From Sphingobacterium spiritivorum (GTDB lineage Bacteria; Bacteroidota; Bacteroidia; Sphingobacteriales; Sphingobacteriaceae): DNA of 64,000 bases. Of this stretch, positions 17,723 through 26,062 are shown in pieces. How positions within the stretch are numbered: position 1 is the stretch's first letter; each line of letters begins with the position of its first letter. Location of the stretch: positions 5,208,001-5,272,000 of the forward strand of contig NZ_CP068082.1 in the NCBI RefSeq assembly GCF_016724845.1. The letters run 5' to 3'. Position numbers and translations under genes: made by a program. Below the pieces are notes generated by a model. The model was not told the DNA's origin. It did not search any database and saw only the letters and a list, made by a program, of their open reading frames with translations.

Positions 17723-18277
17723 ATGAAAAAAGTATTGTTCTTAGTTATCCCTATCTTATTCGCTTGTCAGAGCAACAGCCCTGCAAACTACCCTTACTCT
17801 GAAAAAGAAACAAAAGAATTTCTGGATCAGATCAGCAGCAATATCATGGTCCTCAATTCGGATCTGACACTCATACATAAAAAGCCTGCTCATGAGTTTG
17901 ATCTTCTGACCTACTACCCTCTTACCAAAAGTAAAGTTGAGGAATACAATAAGAACGGACATATTGTCAACAAAATGGATGATATCGCAGACTTTGCAAC
18001 TTATGAGATAAAAGACTATGAACTGATAAACGAGAAAAATGAAAAACTTCAGCTACTCGAAGATATCAGTAGTTCTTCCCTGCAGGATTTTTCACTGTGG
18101 ACTTACAACGATGTATTATGCGGACAGTTGGGTATTTATGTAAAACTCAATAAAAATTTTGAAACGTTGAAAGGCCATATTACCGTTCTGCTTGCCATGC
18201 CCGGAGACCAGACGCGCACTGTAAAGGTACCGGTTAATATTTCCATCACAGACAAAGATCCCAGACCGGGAATTTAA
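17723..18277 (+). CDS. Lipoprotein, unknown function
   Basis: 184 residues starting at the ATG at 17723, which gives MKKVLFLVIPILFAC with lipidated Cys15. The mature protein is about 170 residues with a C-terminal beta-rich part (LNKNFETLKGHITVLLAMPGDQTRTVKVPVNISITDKDP). No domain recognised. It is followed by another lipoprotein gene after 132 bases. Confidence 0.65.
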   Translation: MKKVLFLVIPILFACQSNSPANYPYSEKETKEFLDQISSNIMVLNSDLTLIHKKPAHEFDLLTYYPLTKSKVEEYNKNGHIVNKMDDIADFATYEIKDYELINEKNEKLQLLEDISSSSLQDFSLWTYNDVLCGQLGIYVKLNKNFETLKGHITVLLAMPGDQTRTVKVPVNISITDKDPRPGI

Positions 18278-18374
18278 TTTTGCTGTTACAGAATGAATCC
18301 TGCAACAACAGGCTGCATTATAGATGATTGGCTACAAAAATGCTATTGTTTTTTTTGTTAAAATCCATTTTTGC

Positions 18375-18382
18375 TACCTTCG
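18375..18382 (+). promoter_or_regulatory. Possible -7 promoter element
   Basis: TACCTTCG resembles TAnnTTTG with one change, preceded by T-rich sequence with TTTG at 18354-18357, 17 bases away instead of 19. It would start the lipoprotein message about 20 bases before the ATG at 18410. Confidence 0.35.
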
Positions 18383-18409
18383 CAGTTAATAAAAAAGAAA
18401 ACTAAATAG

Positions 18410-18847
18410 ATGTTAAAAAGATTATTTTGGTTGAGTGCCTGTGTAGCAGTACTGACCTGTTTTATTGTATCCTGTTCCAAGGATAGCAGCGACGATCCTA
18501 TTATTGCAGAGTGGATCGGTGTATCCCAGCAAATCGATACGTATCAAGGTGATAAAATCACCAGTACTGAAGAAGTTAAAATCAACAGACTGGCTATCGA
18601 TTTCTATCCGGATGATACCTTTACCCTGAGCGGAAATATCGGACAGGATGCCACTGCAAATAATATTGAAGGAACTTTTGCGCTATATGGCTCTAAGATC
18701 ACTTTTAAATATATGGACAAAAGTCAGAAATCACAGTCTTTCAGTGTTGACTACAGAATGAACGGCGGTCTTTTGGAGATCAAAAGCACAATCGAATCTA
18801 CCGGCAGTACTAAAAAAGTAAAGACTACAACTTTCGGAAAAGCTTAA
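18410..18847 (+). CDS. Lipocalin-like lipoprotein
   Basis: 145 residues. MLKRLFWLSACVAVLTCFIVSC is a lipoprotein signal with Cys22. The mature part (about 120 residues) has a pattern of beta strands, EWIGVSQQIDTYQGD then FYPDDTFTLSGNIG, EGTFALYGSKITFKY and LLEIKSTIESTG, matching the lipocalin-like domain common in Bacteroidota lipoproteins. Ligand unknown. A hairpin follows. Confidence 0.7.
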   Translation: MLKRLFWLSACVAVLTCFIVSCSKDSSDDPIIAEWIGVSQQIDTYQGDKITSTEEVKINRLAIDFYPDDTFTLSGNIGQDATANNIEGTFALYGSKITFKYMDKSQKSQSFSVDYRMNGGLLEIKSTIESTGSTKKVKTTTFGKA

Positions 18848-18868
18848 TCCGCTTTCCAGACTATACAT

Positions 18869-18910
18869 ATCTTGCCGGCTGTCAGAATCTCTTTTGAAAG
18901 CCGGTAAGAT
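18869..18910 (+). terminator. Hairpin after the lipocalin-like gene
   Basis: 12-bp stem ATCTTGCCGGCT (18869-18880) / AGCCGGTAAGAT (18899-18910) with one G-U pair. No U run follows, so efficiency is uncertain. Confidence 0.5.
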
Positions 18911-19109
18911 CATACCAATCAATACTCCTGTATTGTGGCAATCTGTAAATATTAACCCTTCTACTGCCCGCAATATCAAAAAACCTTTAATTTTCTAGCT
19001 TCTTTACATCTGTATGCGCACTTTTTGTTTTTATATCGAAAATGAAATATTATTATTGTTGTATATTTCGCTAAAACCTACAATACCGGTTATAATAATG
19101 TAGTACAGT

Positions 19110-19679
19110 ATGAAAAAAAGCAAAGAACCTGAATTATCCTTAGCACAACGTGAAGAACTTTTTGAAGTATTAAAAACACGTTTTGAAAAGCATATGCACC
19201 GTCATCCTGATCTGCATTGGGATAAGGTGCTGACCCGTCTGGAAGCTGCACCGGATAAACTCCGGTCTCTCTATGAAATGGAAGAAACCGGCGGTGAGCC
19301 TGATGTAGTGAGTTATGATAAAAAATCAGGAGTTTGTATTTTCTTCGACTGCTCTGCTGAAACGCCCAAAGGACGCAGAAGCCTGAGCTATGACCGCGAA
19401 GGACAAGATTCGAGAAAAGAACACAGACCCGAGAATAATGCTACAGATCTGGCGATGGAAATGGGAATAGAGCTGCTGTCAGAGGAACAATATCGCTATC
19501 TGCAGCAACTCGGGAATTTTGATAACAAAACATCCAGCTGGTTGCGCACTCCGGATCCGATCCGCAAATTAGGTGGAGCCATATTCGGAGATTATCGTTA
19601 TGGTCAGGTTTTTATCTATCACAACGGAGCCGCCTCCTACTATGCTGTAAGAGGATTCCGCGGTTGGATAGCGGTATAA
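19110..19679 (+). CDS. DUF4256-domain protein
   Basis: 189 residues, cytosolic, covering the whole DUF4256 family length. Recognisable stretches are LEAAPDKLRSLYEMEETGGEPDVV, CIFFDCSAETPKGRRSLSYDREG, MGIELLSEEQYRYLQ and SSWLRTPDPIRKLGGAIFGDYRYGQVFIYHNGA. No function is established for the family. It stands alone, 78 bases before the glutathione peroxidase gene. Confidence 0.85.
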   Translation: MKKSKEPELSLAQREELFEVLKTRFEKHMHRHPDLHWDKVLTRLEAAPDKLRSLYEMEETGGEPDVVSYDKKSGVCIFFDCSAETPKGRRSLSYDREGQDSRKEHRPENNATDLAMEMGIELLSEEQYRYLQQLGNFDNKTSSWLRTPDPIRKLGGAIFGDYRYGQVFIYHNGAASYYAVRGFRGWIAV

Positions 19680-19757
19680 TACAACGTATAATCTATTTAT
19701 AAATAAGGTCAAAACAGATAGAAACAGAATTATAAAAGACTCATATAAACATCCCTA

Positions 19758-20243
19758 ATGGAAAAACCATTTTATCAGTTAACAGCCCTTACTCCCCAAG
19801 GGAAGGTCATTCCGATGTCCGATTATAAAGGCAAAGTTGTACTGATTGTCAATACAGCCACAAAATGTGGATTAGCACCTCAGTTTGAAGGGCTGGAAGA
19901 ACTTCATAAAAAATACAGTGCGCAAGGACTTATTGTATTAGGGTTTCCATGCGATCAGTTTGCAGGGCAGGAGCCCGAAAGTAACGAGACTATAGAGCAG
20001 GTATGTATGGTCAATCATGGGGTCACATTTCAATTGCTGGCAAAATGCGATGTCAATGGTGCTGATACGCATCCGATATTCAGATATCTTAAAAAACAAC
20101 TTTCCGGTTTTATCAGTAACCGGATAAAATGGAACTTTACCAAATTTGTGATTGACAAGAATGGTCAGCCCTTTAAAAGATATGCGCCTACCACAAAACC
20201 AAAAGCACTCGAAAAAGACCTTATCAAATTACTTCAATCCTAA
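19758..20243 (+). CDS. Glutathione peroxidase-family thiol peroxidase
   Basis: 161 residues, thioredoxin fold. Peroxidatic Cys37 lies in NTATKCGLAPQFEGLE, the second motif is GFPCDQFAGQEP with the conserved Gln, and the third is WNFTKFVIDKNG with the conserved Trp and Asn. A Cys replaces selenocysteine, as in most bacterial members, which usually take electrons from thioredoxin. The SRPBCC gene follows after 6 bases, so the two form an operon. Confidence 0.93.
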   Translation: MEKPFYQLTALTPQGKVIPMSDYKGKVVLIVNTATKCGLAPQFEGLEELHKKYSAQGLIVLGFPCDQFAGQEPESNETIEQVCMVNHGVTFQLLAKCDVNGADTHPIFRYLKKQLSGFISNRIKWNFTKFVIDKNGQPFKRYAPTTKPKALEKDLIKLLQS

Positions 20244-20249
20244 TACAGT

Positions 20250-20720
20250 ATGCCCACTATCCGCATAGAAACACTGATCAAAGCTCCCATAGAACGCGTA
20301 TTTGACCTTAGCAGAAGTATTGATATTCATGAGTTGTCTACACATCAAACAAATGAAAAAGCTATTGCGGGCAGATTATCAGGATTGATAGAACTGCACG
20401 AAACCGTGACCTGGAGAGCGAGACACTTTGGTATTTATCAAAAGTTAAGTGTAGCCATTACTGCATTTGACAGACCCTACAGATTTGAAGATAAGATGCT
20501 GAAAGGTGCATTTGAGAGCATGGAGCATACTCACCTGTTTGAACAGCAGACAGAGGGCACCAATATGATTGATTTATTTACCTTCAAAGCTCCCCTGGGT
20601 GTATTGGGATGTGTAGCTGAGAAATTGTTTCTGACAGCCTATATGACTGATTTTCTAAAGAAAAGAAATGAGACTATAAGGTCAATAGCTGAAGGTGAAC
20701 AATGGAAACAATTTGTCTGA
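20250..20720 (+). CDS. SRPBCC (START/Bet v1-like) protein
   Basis: 156 residues. The N-terminus IRIETLIKAPIERVFDLSRSIDIHELSTHQ, then TVTWRARHFGIYQKLSVAITAFDRPYRFEDKMLKGAF and HTHLFEQQTEGTNMIDLFTFKAPLG, is typical of cyclase/dehydrase-like SRPBCC proteins, which bind hydrophobic ligands in a deep pocket. Ligand unknown. Probably co-transcribed with the peroxidase gene. Confidence 0.82.
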   Translation: MPTIRIETLIKAPIERVFDLSRSIDIHELSTHQTNEKAIAGRLSGLIELHETVTWRARHFGIYQKLSVAITAFDRPYRFEDKMLKGAFESMEHTHLFEQQTEGTNMIDLFTFKAPLGVLGCVAEKLFLTAYMTDFLKKRNETIRSIAEGEQWKQFV

Positions 20721-20810
20721 TAATCCCTTACCCGTAAAGTAGTTTATAGACTGGAATATTTGTATTTTTATAGGATCCAGTAATGAAATATACATATTCT
20801 GAACATCTGT

Positions 20811-21209
20811 ATGGCCCGGACAAACAGTCTTAATCCCGTTAGTTTTGAAAAATTGATCATCAGTATGGTCTGGCTGATCAATGGTTTATTCTGCAAAGTC
20901 CTTGATTTTGAACCCCGCCATCAGCAGATCGTTGCAACAATTCTGGGCCAGGAGCACGCCCGGACTTTAACAGTACTGATTGGTCTTGCCGAAATCTTAA
21001 TGGCTGCCTGGATTTTGACAGGATTCAGATCCAGACTCAACGCTATTACACAGATTGCCGTGATTATCACAATGAATATAATAGAATTTGCGATAGCACC
21101 AGACCTTCTCTTATGGGGGAGATTTAATATTGTATTTGCACTTCTTTTCTCAGGATTCATATACTATACCGAGTTTGTACATTATAAAAAAGCAAGACCG
21201 CAAATCTGA
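20811..21209 (+). CDS. DoxX-like membrane protein
   Basis: 132 residues, four helices (about 13-30, 45-68, 75-92, 97-117). The pattern ISMVWLINGLFCKVLDFEPRHQQIV...TVLIGLAEILMAAWILTGFRS matches DoxX-like family proteins. Followed after two bases by the DUF2071 gene, so it is the first gene of a tightly packed set of four. Confidence 0.78.
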   Translation: MARTNSLNPVSFEKLIISMVWLINGLFCKVLDFEPRHQQIVATILGQEHARTLTVLIGLAEILMAAWILTGFRSRLNAITQIAVIITMNIIEFAIAPDLLLWGRFNIVFALLFSGFIYYTEFVHYKKARPQI

Positions 21210-21211
21210 TT

Positions 21212-21946
21212 ATGGAATTTTTAAAAAATCATCCCTTTGCCGTTGAAGCATTTTTTGACAGTTCGGTTGTTCTCACTTTTGCTTTACCAAAACAACAGCT
21301 TCAGAAATTCATTCCCGATTGCCTGGAATTAGACCTTTTTGAAGATAATTGGGCCTTTATAGCTGTAGCACTGGTACAGACCTCTTCCCTTCGGCCCAAA
21401 GGATTTCCCTCATTTATGGGACACGATTTTTTTCTGATCGGTTACCGGATATTTGTCCGCTACAGCAATGCGGATGGGAAAAAATATAGGGGGCTCTATA
21501 TTTTAAAATCTGAAACGGATAAAAAGAAAATGGAATACATGGGCAACATTTTTACCCATTATAATTACTCTACTACGGATATTTTGCAGGTAAATACTGA
21601 TGATTTCAGTTCTGTAAGTTCGAAAAAATCCGGGTTTGAAATTCAGATTGTCCGCTCTAAAGAGGACGTACAGATCCCCGAAGGATCGGTATTTTCAGAT
21701 TGGAAAGATGCACGTAAATTTGCAGGTCCTCTGCCCTTTACATTCACATACAATGCAACCAACAAAAAGGTACTGATCATAGAAGGTGTCAGGCAAAACT
21801 GGAAACCCTCACCGATACAGATACAAGCTTACCGTTTTGATTTTTTCAAACATTTAAATTTGGATTCACCAATTTTATCCAGTGCTTTTGAAATAAAAAA
21901 TGTCCCCTATTACTGGAAGAAAGGAAGAACAGAGACATGGCAATAA
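21212..21946 (+). CDS. DUF2071-family protein (acetoacetate decarboxylase-like fold)
   Basis: 244 residues. Family features are LTFALPKQQLQKFIPDCLELDLFEDNWAFIAVALVQTSSLRPKG, FFLIGYRIFVRY and GLYILKSETDKKKMEYMGNIFTHYNY. DUF2071 proteins share a fold with acetoacetate decarboxylase but their reaction is not known. Its end overlaps the methyltransferase start by 10 bases. Confidence 0.8.
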   Translation: MEFLKNHPFAVEAFFDSSVVLTFALPKQQLQKFIPDCLELDLFEDNWAFIAVALVQTSSLRPKGFPSFMGHDFFLIGYRIFVRYSNADGKKYRGLYILKSETDKKKMEYMGNIFTHYNYSTTDILQVNTDDFSSVSSKKSGFEIQIVRSKEDVQIPEGSVFSDWKDARKFAGPLPFTFTYNATNKKVLIIEGVRQNWKPSPIQIQAYRFDFFKHLNLDSPILSSAFEIKNVPYYWKKGRTETWQ

Positions 21947-22689
21947 AGCGAAAATCTTTTACAGGAGTATGGAATATTATCCGGTTTAACTGGCATTTTT
22001 ATGTCATTGCTGTCCTGATTTTAATTATTTCGCTATTCCTTTATCCTTATCTTCAGCATGATTTCCAAATCATCCTTACTACAGTTACTATTATCGTAGG
22101 GATAAGCATTATCAGTTCTCTGATGATATCCTGTTATATCTATGATCTATCAGACCTTTATCAGTTGAAATGGCTAGGCAATACGAATCATAAACAAGTC
22201 TTGAATATCAATGCCGGATTTGATGAAACCAGTATTATCCTAAAAAGCATTTCCCCTGATATTCATCTCACAATATGCGACTTCTATGATCCGCAAAAAC
22301 ATACAGAAATTTCGATAAAAAGAGCCCGAAAAATATATCCGGCAAAAGATGCTGTTTGCGTACAGACAACACGGCTGCCCTTTGAAGATAATACGTTCGA
22401 CCTGTGTCTGGCTATATTTTCAGTACATGAAATCAGACAAGAAGATGAGCGTATCTCATTTTTCCGGGAGTTGAACAGAATTACAAAGTCAGGCGGACAA
22501 ATCATGATAACAGAACATTTGCGGGATATACCTAATTTTTTGGCTTATACAATTGGCTTTCTGCATTTTTACGCCAAAAAGAATTGGATGCATATCTTTA
22601 GGGAAGCCGGTTTTCTGTTAAAAGAGGAAATTAAAGTAACCCCCTTTGTCAGTACATTTATATTAGAAAAAAATGGAATTACAGCTTAA
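21937..22689 (+). CDS. Membrane-anchored class I SAM methyltransferase
   Basis: 250 residues. Two N-terminal helices (about 20-40 and 45-68) precede a class I methyltransferase domain (about 85-245). Motif I is weak (VLNINAGFDETS, lacking the usual GxGxG), motif II LTICDFYDP, motif IV LPFEDNTFDLCLAIFSVHEI, and post-motif RELNRITKSGGQIMITEHL. The odd motif I could reflect divergence, yet the rest is well kept. Coupled to both neighbours by overlaps. Substrate unknown; a membrane lipid is plausible. Confidence 0.78.
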   Translation: MAIKRKSFTGVWNIIRFNWHFYVIAVLILIISLFLYPYLQHDFQIILTTVTIIVGISIISSLMISCYIYDLSDLYQLKWLGNTNHKQVLNINAGFDETSIILKSISPDIHLTICDFYDPQKHTEISIKRARKIYPAKDAVCVQTTRLPFEDNTFDLCLAIFSVHEIRQEDERISFFRELNRITKSGGQIMITEHLRDIPNFLAYTIGFLHFYAKKNWMHIFREAGFLLKEEIKVTPFVSTFILEKNGITA

Positions 22690-23071
22690 AATCATAGGTA
22701 TACTATTGATCGTTCTGGCAGGAATCCATATCATATTCCCTAAATATTTCAATTGGAAGCAGGAGCTCAAATCATTAAATCTTATTAACAGACAGATGAT
22801 GTCCATTCATACGCTGTTTATTGGAATTAGCGTTTTCCTTATGGGCTTACTTTGCTATACCTCCTCTTATGAACTAATCCATACTCCTTTGGGGAAAAAG
22901 ATATGTCTGGGTCTGGGAATATTCTGGTTTATCAGGCTAATCGTTCAGTTTTTAGGATATTCAACAGAGTTGTGGAGAGGTAAGAAATTTGAAACAGCTA
23001 TCCATATTCTATTCTGTCTGTTATGGATATATTTCAGCATTGTCTTTTTAATTATATACTATATATCTTAA
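22673..23071 (+). CDS. Four-helix membrane protein, unknown function
   Basis: 132 residues with four hydrophobic segments (about 5-22, 42-60, 75-92, 105-130). It begins 17 bases inside the methyltransferase gene and ends the DoxX/DUF2071/methyltransferase run. I recognise no family by name; the tight coupling suggests it works with the methyltransferase. Confidence 0.7.
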   Translation: MELQLKIIGILLIVLAGIHIIFPKYFNWKQELKSLNLINRQMMSIHTLFIGISVFLMGLLCYTSSYELIHTPLGKKICLGLGIFWFIRLIVQFLGYSTELWRGKKFETAIHILFCLLWIYFSIVFLIIYYIS

Positions 23072-23207
23072 TCAAACATTAGCTAAAAGCATAGCGTAAT
23101 TCCTGTCCCTTTCGCAGAATTTATGTAAATTAGAGGATTATAATTAACGTGTGGACAGATATACCTCATCTGTACGTTATATGTTATCTGCCAGAGAAGG
23201 AAAAACT

Positions 23208-23699
23208 ATGAGTAAATTTATTTTGTGCATAATCGGGAGCTTCCTATTTTCAACAGGCTGCCGCGATATCGGTAAAAATACAGTAAGCAGCGAAACAAAA
23301 GTTGTAGAGGAGCCAACCAAGGTTACCAAAACGTACTTTCTGAATCATGATATCAGAAATATCAATTATGAAATATTTGTGAATGATTCTCTGCTGGCAC
23401 AATCTCACAATGGTGATGGTATTCCTGCACCTTATGAACTTACAGCTTACCTGAAAGAAGCCGGTAAACAGCAGATTCATGTAAAAGTCATTCCTGACGG
23501 ACAAATAAATAAAGCTATCACTCCCGGAATAGTAAAAGAAATAAACAAAAATCTTGGTATATATCTTCTGGAAGGCAAGGATTATGGAAATGCAAAAGAA
23601 ATCAAACACCTCTCTTTTCCTGAGATAAATTCAGATCTGCCTCACTACGAATATACCTGGGAGTTTGAGGTCGGAGACGTTCCGAATATTCAACTTTAG
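23208..23699 (+). CDS. Lipoprotein, unknown function
   Basis: 163 residues from the ATG at 23208, chosen because MSKFILCIIGSFLFSTGC is a lipoprotein signal with Cys18; the frame also opens at 23151. The mature part starts with a charged linker and continues with a beta-rich domain (NYEIFVNDSLLAQSHNGDGIPAPYELTAYLKEAGKQQIHVKVIPDG). No family assigned. Confidence 0.65.
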   Translation: MSKFILCIIGSFLFSTGCRDIGKNTVSSETKVVEEPTKVTKTYFLNHDIRNINYEIFVNDSLLAQSHNGDGIPAPYELTAYLKEAGKQQIHVKVIPDGQINKAITPGIVKEINKNLGIYLLEGKDYGNAKEIKHLSFPEINSDLPHYEYTWEFEVGDVPNIQL

Positions 23700-23808
23700 A
23701 CAGCAGATCATACCCAGGTCCGAAAATTCTTTCTTCGATCTTTTTCCTGATTTCTATGTATAGTATGGCCAAAACAAGAACCTTTCGGATAGTCCATACC
23801 TGTAAATT

Positions 23809-24525
23809 TTATTCCTCTTTTTTGTTCACTGCATAAGTGCCGAAAAGCCTGTCCCAGATACTGGTGTAAAAACCAAAATTACAGTGAACATCCCGATGAT
23901 GTGCATGATGAAAGTGTGCTGTACCCAGATAACTCATTACACTTTTAGCAGGCACGTATGTATCACTATTGCTACCCAAATGCCCTATAATACCAAAAAT
24001 GACATTAAGAGTCAGATATATACAGATCGCCCAGATATTAAATGTTCCTGATAGAAGCAAGAGCAGCCACATACCTCCGAATGCCACTGTCTCTAATGGA
24101 TGAAGCACAAAGAGATCTATAGGGTTGGGATCAACAGATTCATGGTGCAATGTATGAATGTACTTATACATAAAGGAATAATGTATAGCCAGATGAAAAA
24201 TATACATAAGGAGATCCATTACAAAAAACAGGATCAGTAAATCTGTGATGGCATAAAAAGACCATCCGAAGGCGATGTCAATCCAGCCCTTCTCCCACAG
24301 TATAAATCCCGCAAAAGTCACAACAGCATTGATCCCAACAGTACCGGCTGCAATACCTTTATCCCGTCTTGAAATCCGCTTGGTATGTGCTGCACTATTT
24401 CGTAACAGATAATAACCAAACAAAAGCCCGAACAAAAAAACAAGAATATTTTGTCCCAGAAAGATCAGAAGCTGTACAGCAGGATTTAATCGGGAAATGG
24501 AAATCAATAATTCCTCCATGCTCAA
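23809..24525 (-). CDS. Fatty acid hydroxylase/sterol desaturase-family protein
   Basis: 238 residues, integral membrane non-heme di-iron enzyme family. Histidine boxes are visible: HLAIH with HTLHHESVDP (about 113-135) and HFHHAHH with the terminal HCNFGFYTSIWDRLFGTY (about 205-232). Four to five helices surround them. Members hydroxylate or desaturate lipids; Bacteroidota versions often act on membrane lipids or carotenoids, and the substrate here is unknown. The barstar-like gene is 35 bases upstream in the same direction. Confidence 0.88.
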   Translation of the reverse strand: MSMEELLISISRLNPAVQLLIFLGQNILVFLFGLLFGYYLLRNSAAHTKRISRRDKGIAAGTVGINAVVTFAGFILWEKGWIDIAFGWSFYAITDLLILFFVMDLLMYIFHLAIHYSFMYKYIHTLHHESVDPNPIDLFVLHPLETVAFGGMWLLLLLSGTFNIWAICIYLTLNVIFGIIGHLGSNSDTYVPAKSVMSYLGTAHFHHAHHRDVHCNFGFYTSIWDRLFGTYAVNKKEE

Positions 24526-24560
24526 ACTTAATAAATTATTTCACAACTCTTCGGGACAGT

Positions 24561-24956
24561 TTAAGGTTGCATTTCCAAAGAAATCTCCGGATGTTCGGCT
24601 ATAATCTCAAGTACAATATCAAAATAAGTCTGCCCTTTCCCTTCCATAAGCTCAGCCAGTTTGTGTTCAAAAAAACTCGTGTTAAAGACCGGACCGGCAT
24701 CTATCTTTTGCTGATAATATGCTTTGGTCGCATCGTATCCGAGAGCTGCCTTACTTTTTTCAATGGCCGTCCAGATCAGTCTGGGCTGCTCTGTTTTATT
24801 CAGAATACCAAATCCGCCATACAGCAGATCATTAAATGCATCCAGACTACAGCCTATTTTCCAATCTTCTTCAGCCATAAAAACACGATTAACCTCTTCA
24901 TAAAAAGAACTGATATCATGGATGTGATTGCCATTGATTATTACCGGCTTTGTCAT
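24561..24956 (-). CDS. Barstar-like ribonuclease inhibitor family protein
   Basis: 131 residues. The barstar fold is suggested by IINGNHIHDISSFYEEVNRVF (first strand and helix) and WKIGCSLDAFNDLLYGGFG, where the Asp-rich turn matches the barnase-binding helix of barstar, followed by LIWTAIEKSKAAL. It is longer than classical barstar (about 90 residues), with a C-terminal helix pair. No ribonuclease gene is next to it, so it is probably a solitary family member. It may be an immunity protein or have a housekeeping role. Confidence 0.7.
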   Translation of the reverse strand: MTKPVIINGNHIHDISSFYEEVNRVFMAEEDWKIGCSLDAFNDLLYGGFGILNKTEQPRLIWTAIEKSKAALGYDATKAYYQQKIDAGPVFNTSFFEHKLAELMEGKGQTYFDIVLEIIAEHPEISLEMQP

Positions 24957-25005
24957 AAGCTACCTAACTAATTTAATTTACATGTTGATCAGGAATATAG
25001 CTTCA

Positions 25006-25215
25006 TTACCTGTTCCAGTCCGATTCTTCAAGGTTAAAAAGACTTTCGATCGAAATTTCAAAAACTGCCGCAATCTTCAGTGCCAGTAATGTTGAGGGAA
25101 CATATTTACCTATCTCAATGGAATTTATAGTCTGACGTGATACTTCCACCAGTGTTGCTAACTCAGCCTGCGTCATATTTCGTCTTGCTCTTTCTACCTT
25201 TAGCGTGTTGGTCAT
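25006..25215 (-). CDS. XRE-family HTH regulator
   Basis: 69 residues, essentially one Cro/CI helix-turn-helix: VERARRNMTQAELATLVEVSRQTINSIEIGKYVPSTLLALKIAAVFEISIESLF. It lies 9 bases after the small membrane protein gene, an association common in bacteria in which the HTH protein controls its own operon. Confidence 0.92.
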   Translation of the reverse strand: MTNTLKVERARRNMTQAELATLVEVSRQTINSIEIGKYVPSTLLALKIAAVFEISIESLFNLEESDWNR

Positions 25216-25224
25216 TTATGTTCT

Positions 25225-25587
25225 TTATTTCCCGAAATACAGCCTGATATAATAAGTGATCAGGGCTATACCAAATGTTAAAATAATAAAGTGATCTACT
25301 TCAGTAATCTGTATGCCCGCTATCCCATGCGAAAACAAATTGGAGCTTATCAGTTTGAGCGTATATGCAAGTATAAACGCAATGTACAGAGAAGAAGTTT
25401 TCAGACTTGACGATCGCTCATCTTCTACCCTGCTTTTTGAAATATAAAGCGTGAATAATCCGATCATAAGCGGCGTACTTGCTTCAGGTCTCCTGTCAAA
25501 TATAAGGATTAATGCACCGATTACAGTGACCAGGATACCGATATACCTCTGAAAAGTAAAAAGTCCGGGGAATGAAATAGCTTTCAT
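25225..25587 (-). CDS. Small membrane protein paired with HTH regulator
   Basis: 120 residues, about four helices (about 10-28, 35-50, 65-82, 98-117). Such proteins are typically encoded with a short XRE regulator, as here. Function unknown. Confidence 0.7.
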   Translation of the reverse strand: MKAISFPGLFTFQRYIGILVTVIGALILIFDRRPEASTPLMIGLFTLYISKSRVEDERSSSLKTSSLYIAFILAYTLKLISSNLFSHGIAGIQITEVDHFIILTFGIALITYYIRLYFGK

Positions 25588-25673
25588 AATTCTAATGTTT
25601 ATAAAACAAAGGTAAGTATACTTTTCATAATGTCAAGCAAACTTTACATTTTTATTTAAATTTATTTTTTAAC

Positions 25674-25809
25674 TATAAGACTTAATTGTTAAACAGTTGG
25701 TGAGGACACCAACTGACGCAATCGTTAAAACAGGATATTTTCTCTCCTTTTTAAGGAGAGATGCCCAAAGGGCAGAGAGGTTCATACTGATATTCCAAGT
25801 AGACCTATT
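25674..25809. repeat. Intergenic repeat unit, copy 1
   Basis: About 136 bases. Contains the palindrome CAGTTGGTG-AGGA-CACCAACTG (25694-25715), then TCTCTCC..GGAGAGA and GCCCAAAGGGC hairpins. Matches copy 2 closely, with a one-base indel near each end. Confidence 0.85.
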
Positions 25810-25854
25810 TATTCCGATAGAGACACAAGCAACATGCTTGCGCCAGAAAAAGTG

Positions 25855-25990
25855 TATAAGACTTAATGTGTTAGACAGTTGGTGAGGACACCAACTGACG
25901 CAATGGTTAAACCAGGATATTTTCTCTCCTTCTCAAGGAGAGATGCCCGTAGGGCAGAGAGGTTGATATTGATATTCCAGGTATCCTATT
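25855..25990. repeat. Intergenic repeat unit, copy 2
   Basis: Same layout as copy 1: CAGTTGGTG-AGGA-CACCAACTG palindrome (25876-25897), TCTCTCC..GGAGAGA and GCCCGTAGGGC hairpins. The loop changes (AAAGGG to GTAGGG) keep the stem, so pairing is conserved. Probably a member of a dispersed REP-like family. Confidence 0.85.
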
Positions 25991-26062
25991 GTGTTAAGCT
26001 CATGATTAGCTGCTCATTAAAAAAGAACTTGTATACAGGACAGGTTCCGTATTCGTAGCAGA

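Larger units (their letters stand above)
25588..26062. other. 475-base intergenic region filled by two repeat units
   Basis: Apart from AT-rich sequence (25610-25673), a spacer with a small AAGCA/TGCTT-type inverted repeat (25828-25842) and the two repeat copies listed separately, it contains no open frame I would call. Confidence 0.6.

Noticed and set aside
24561..25587. Toxin-antitoxin system made of the barstar-like and HTH genes
   Set aside because: No ribonuclease or other toxin-like gene is adjacent, and the HTH gene pairs better with the small membrane protein.
25674..25990. Possible CRISPR array
   Set aside because: Only two units of 136 bases with one non-repeat spacer of 45 bases and internal hairpins; the form is that of an intergenic repeat, and no cas genes are near.
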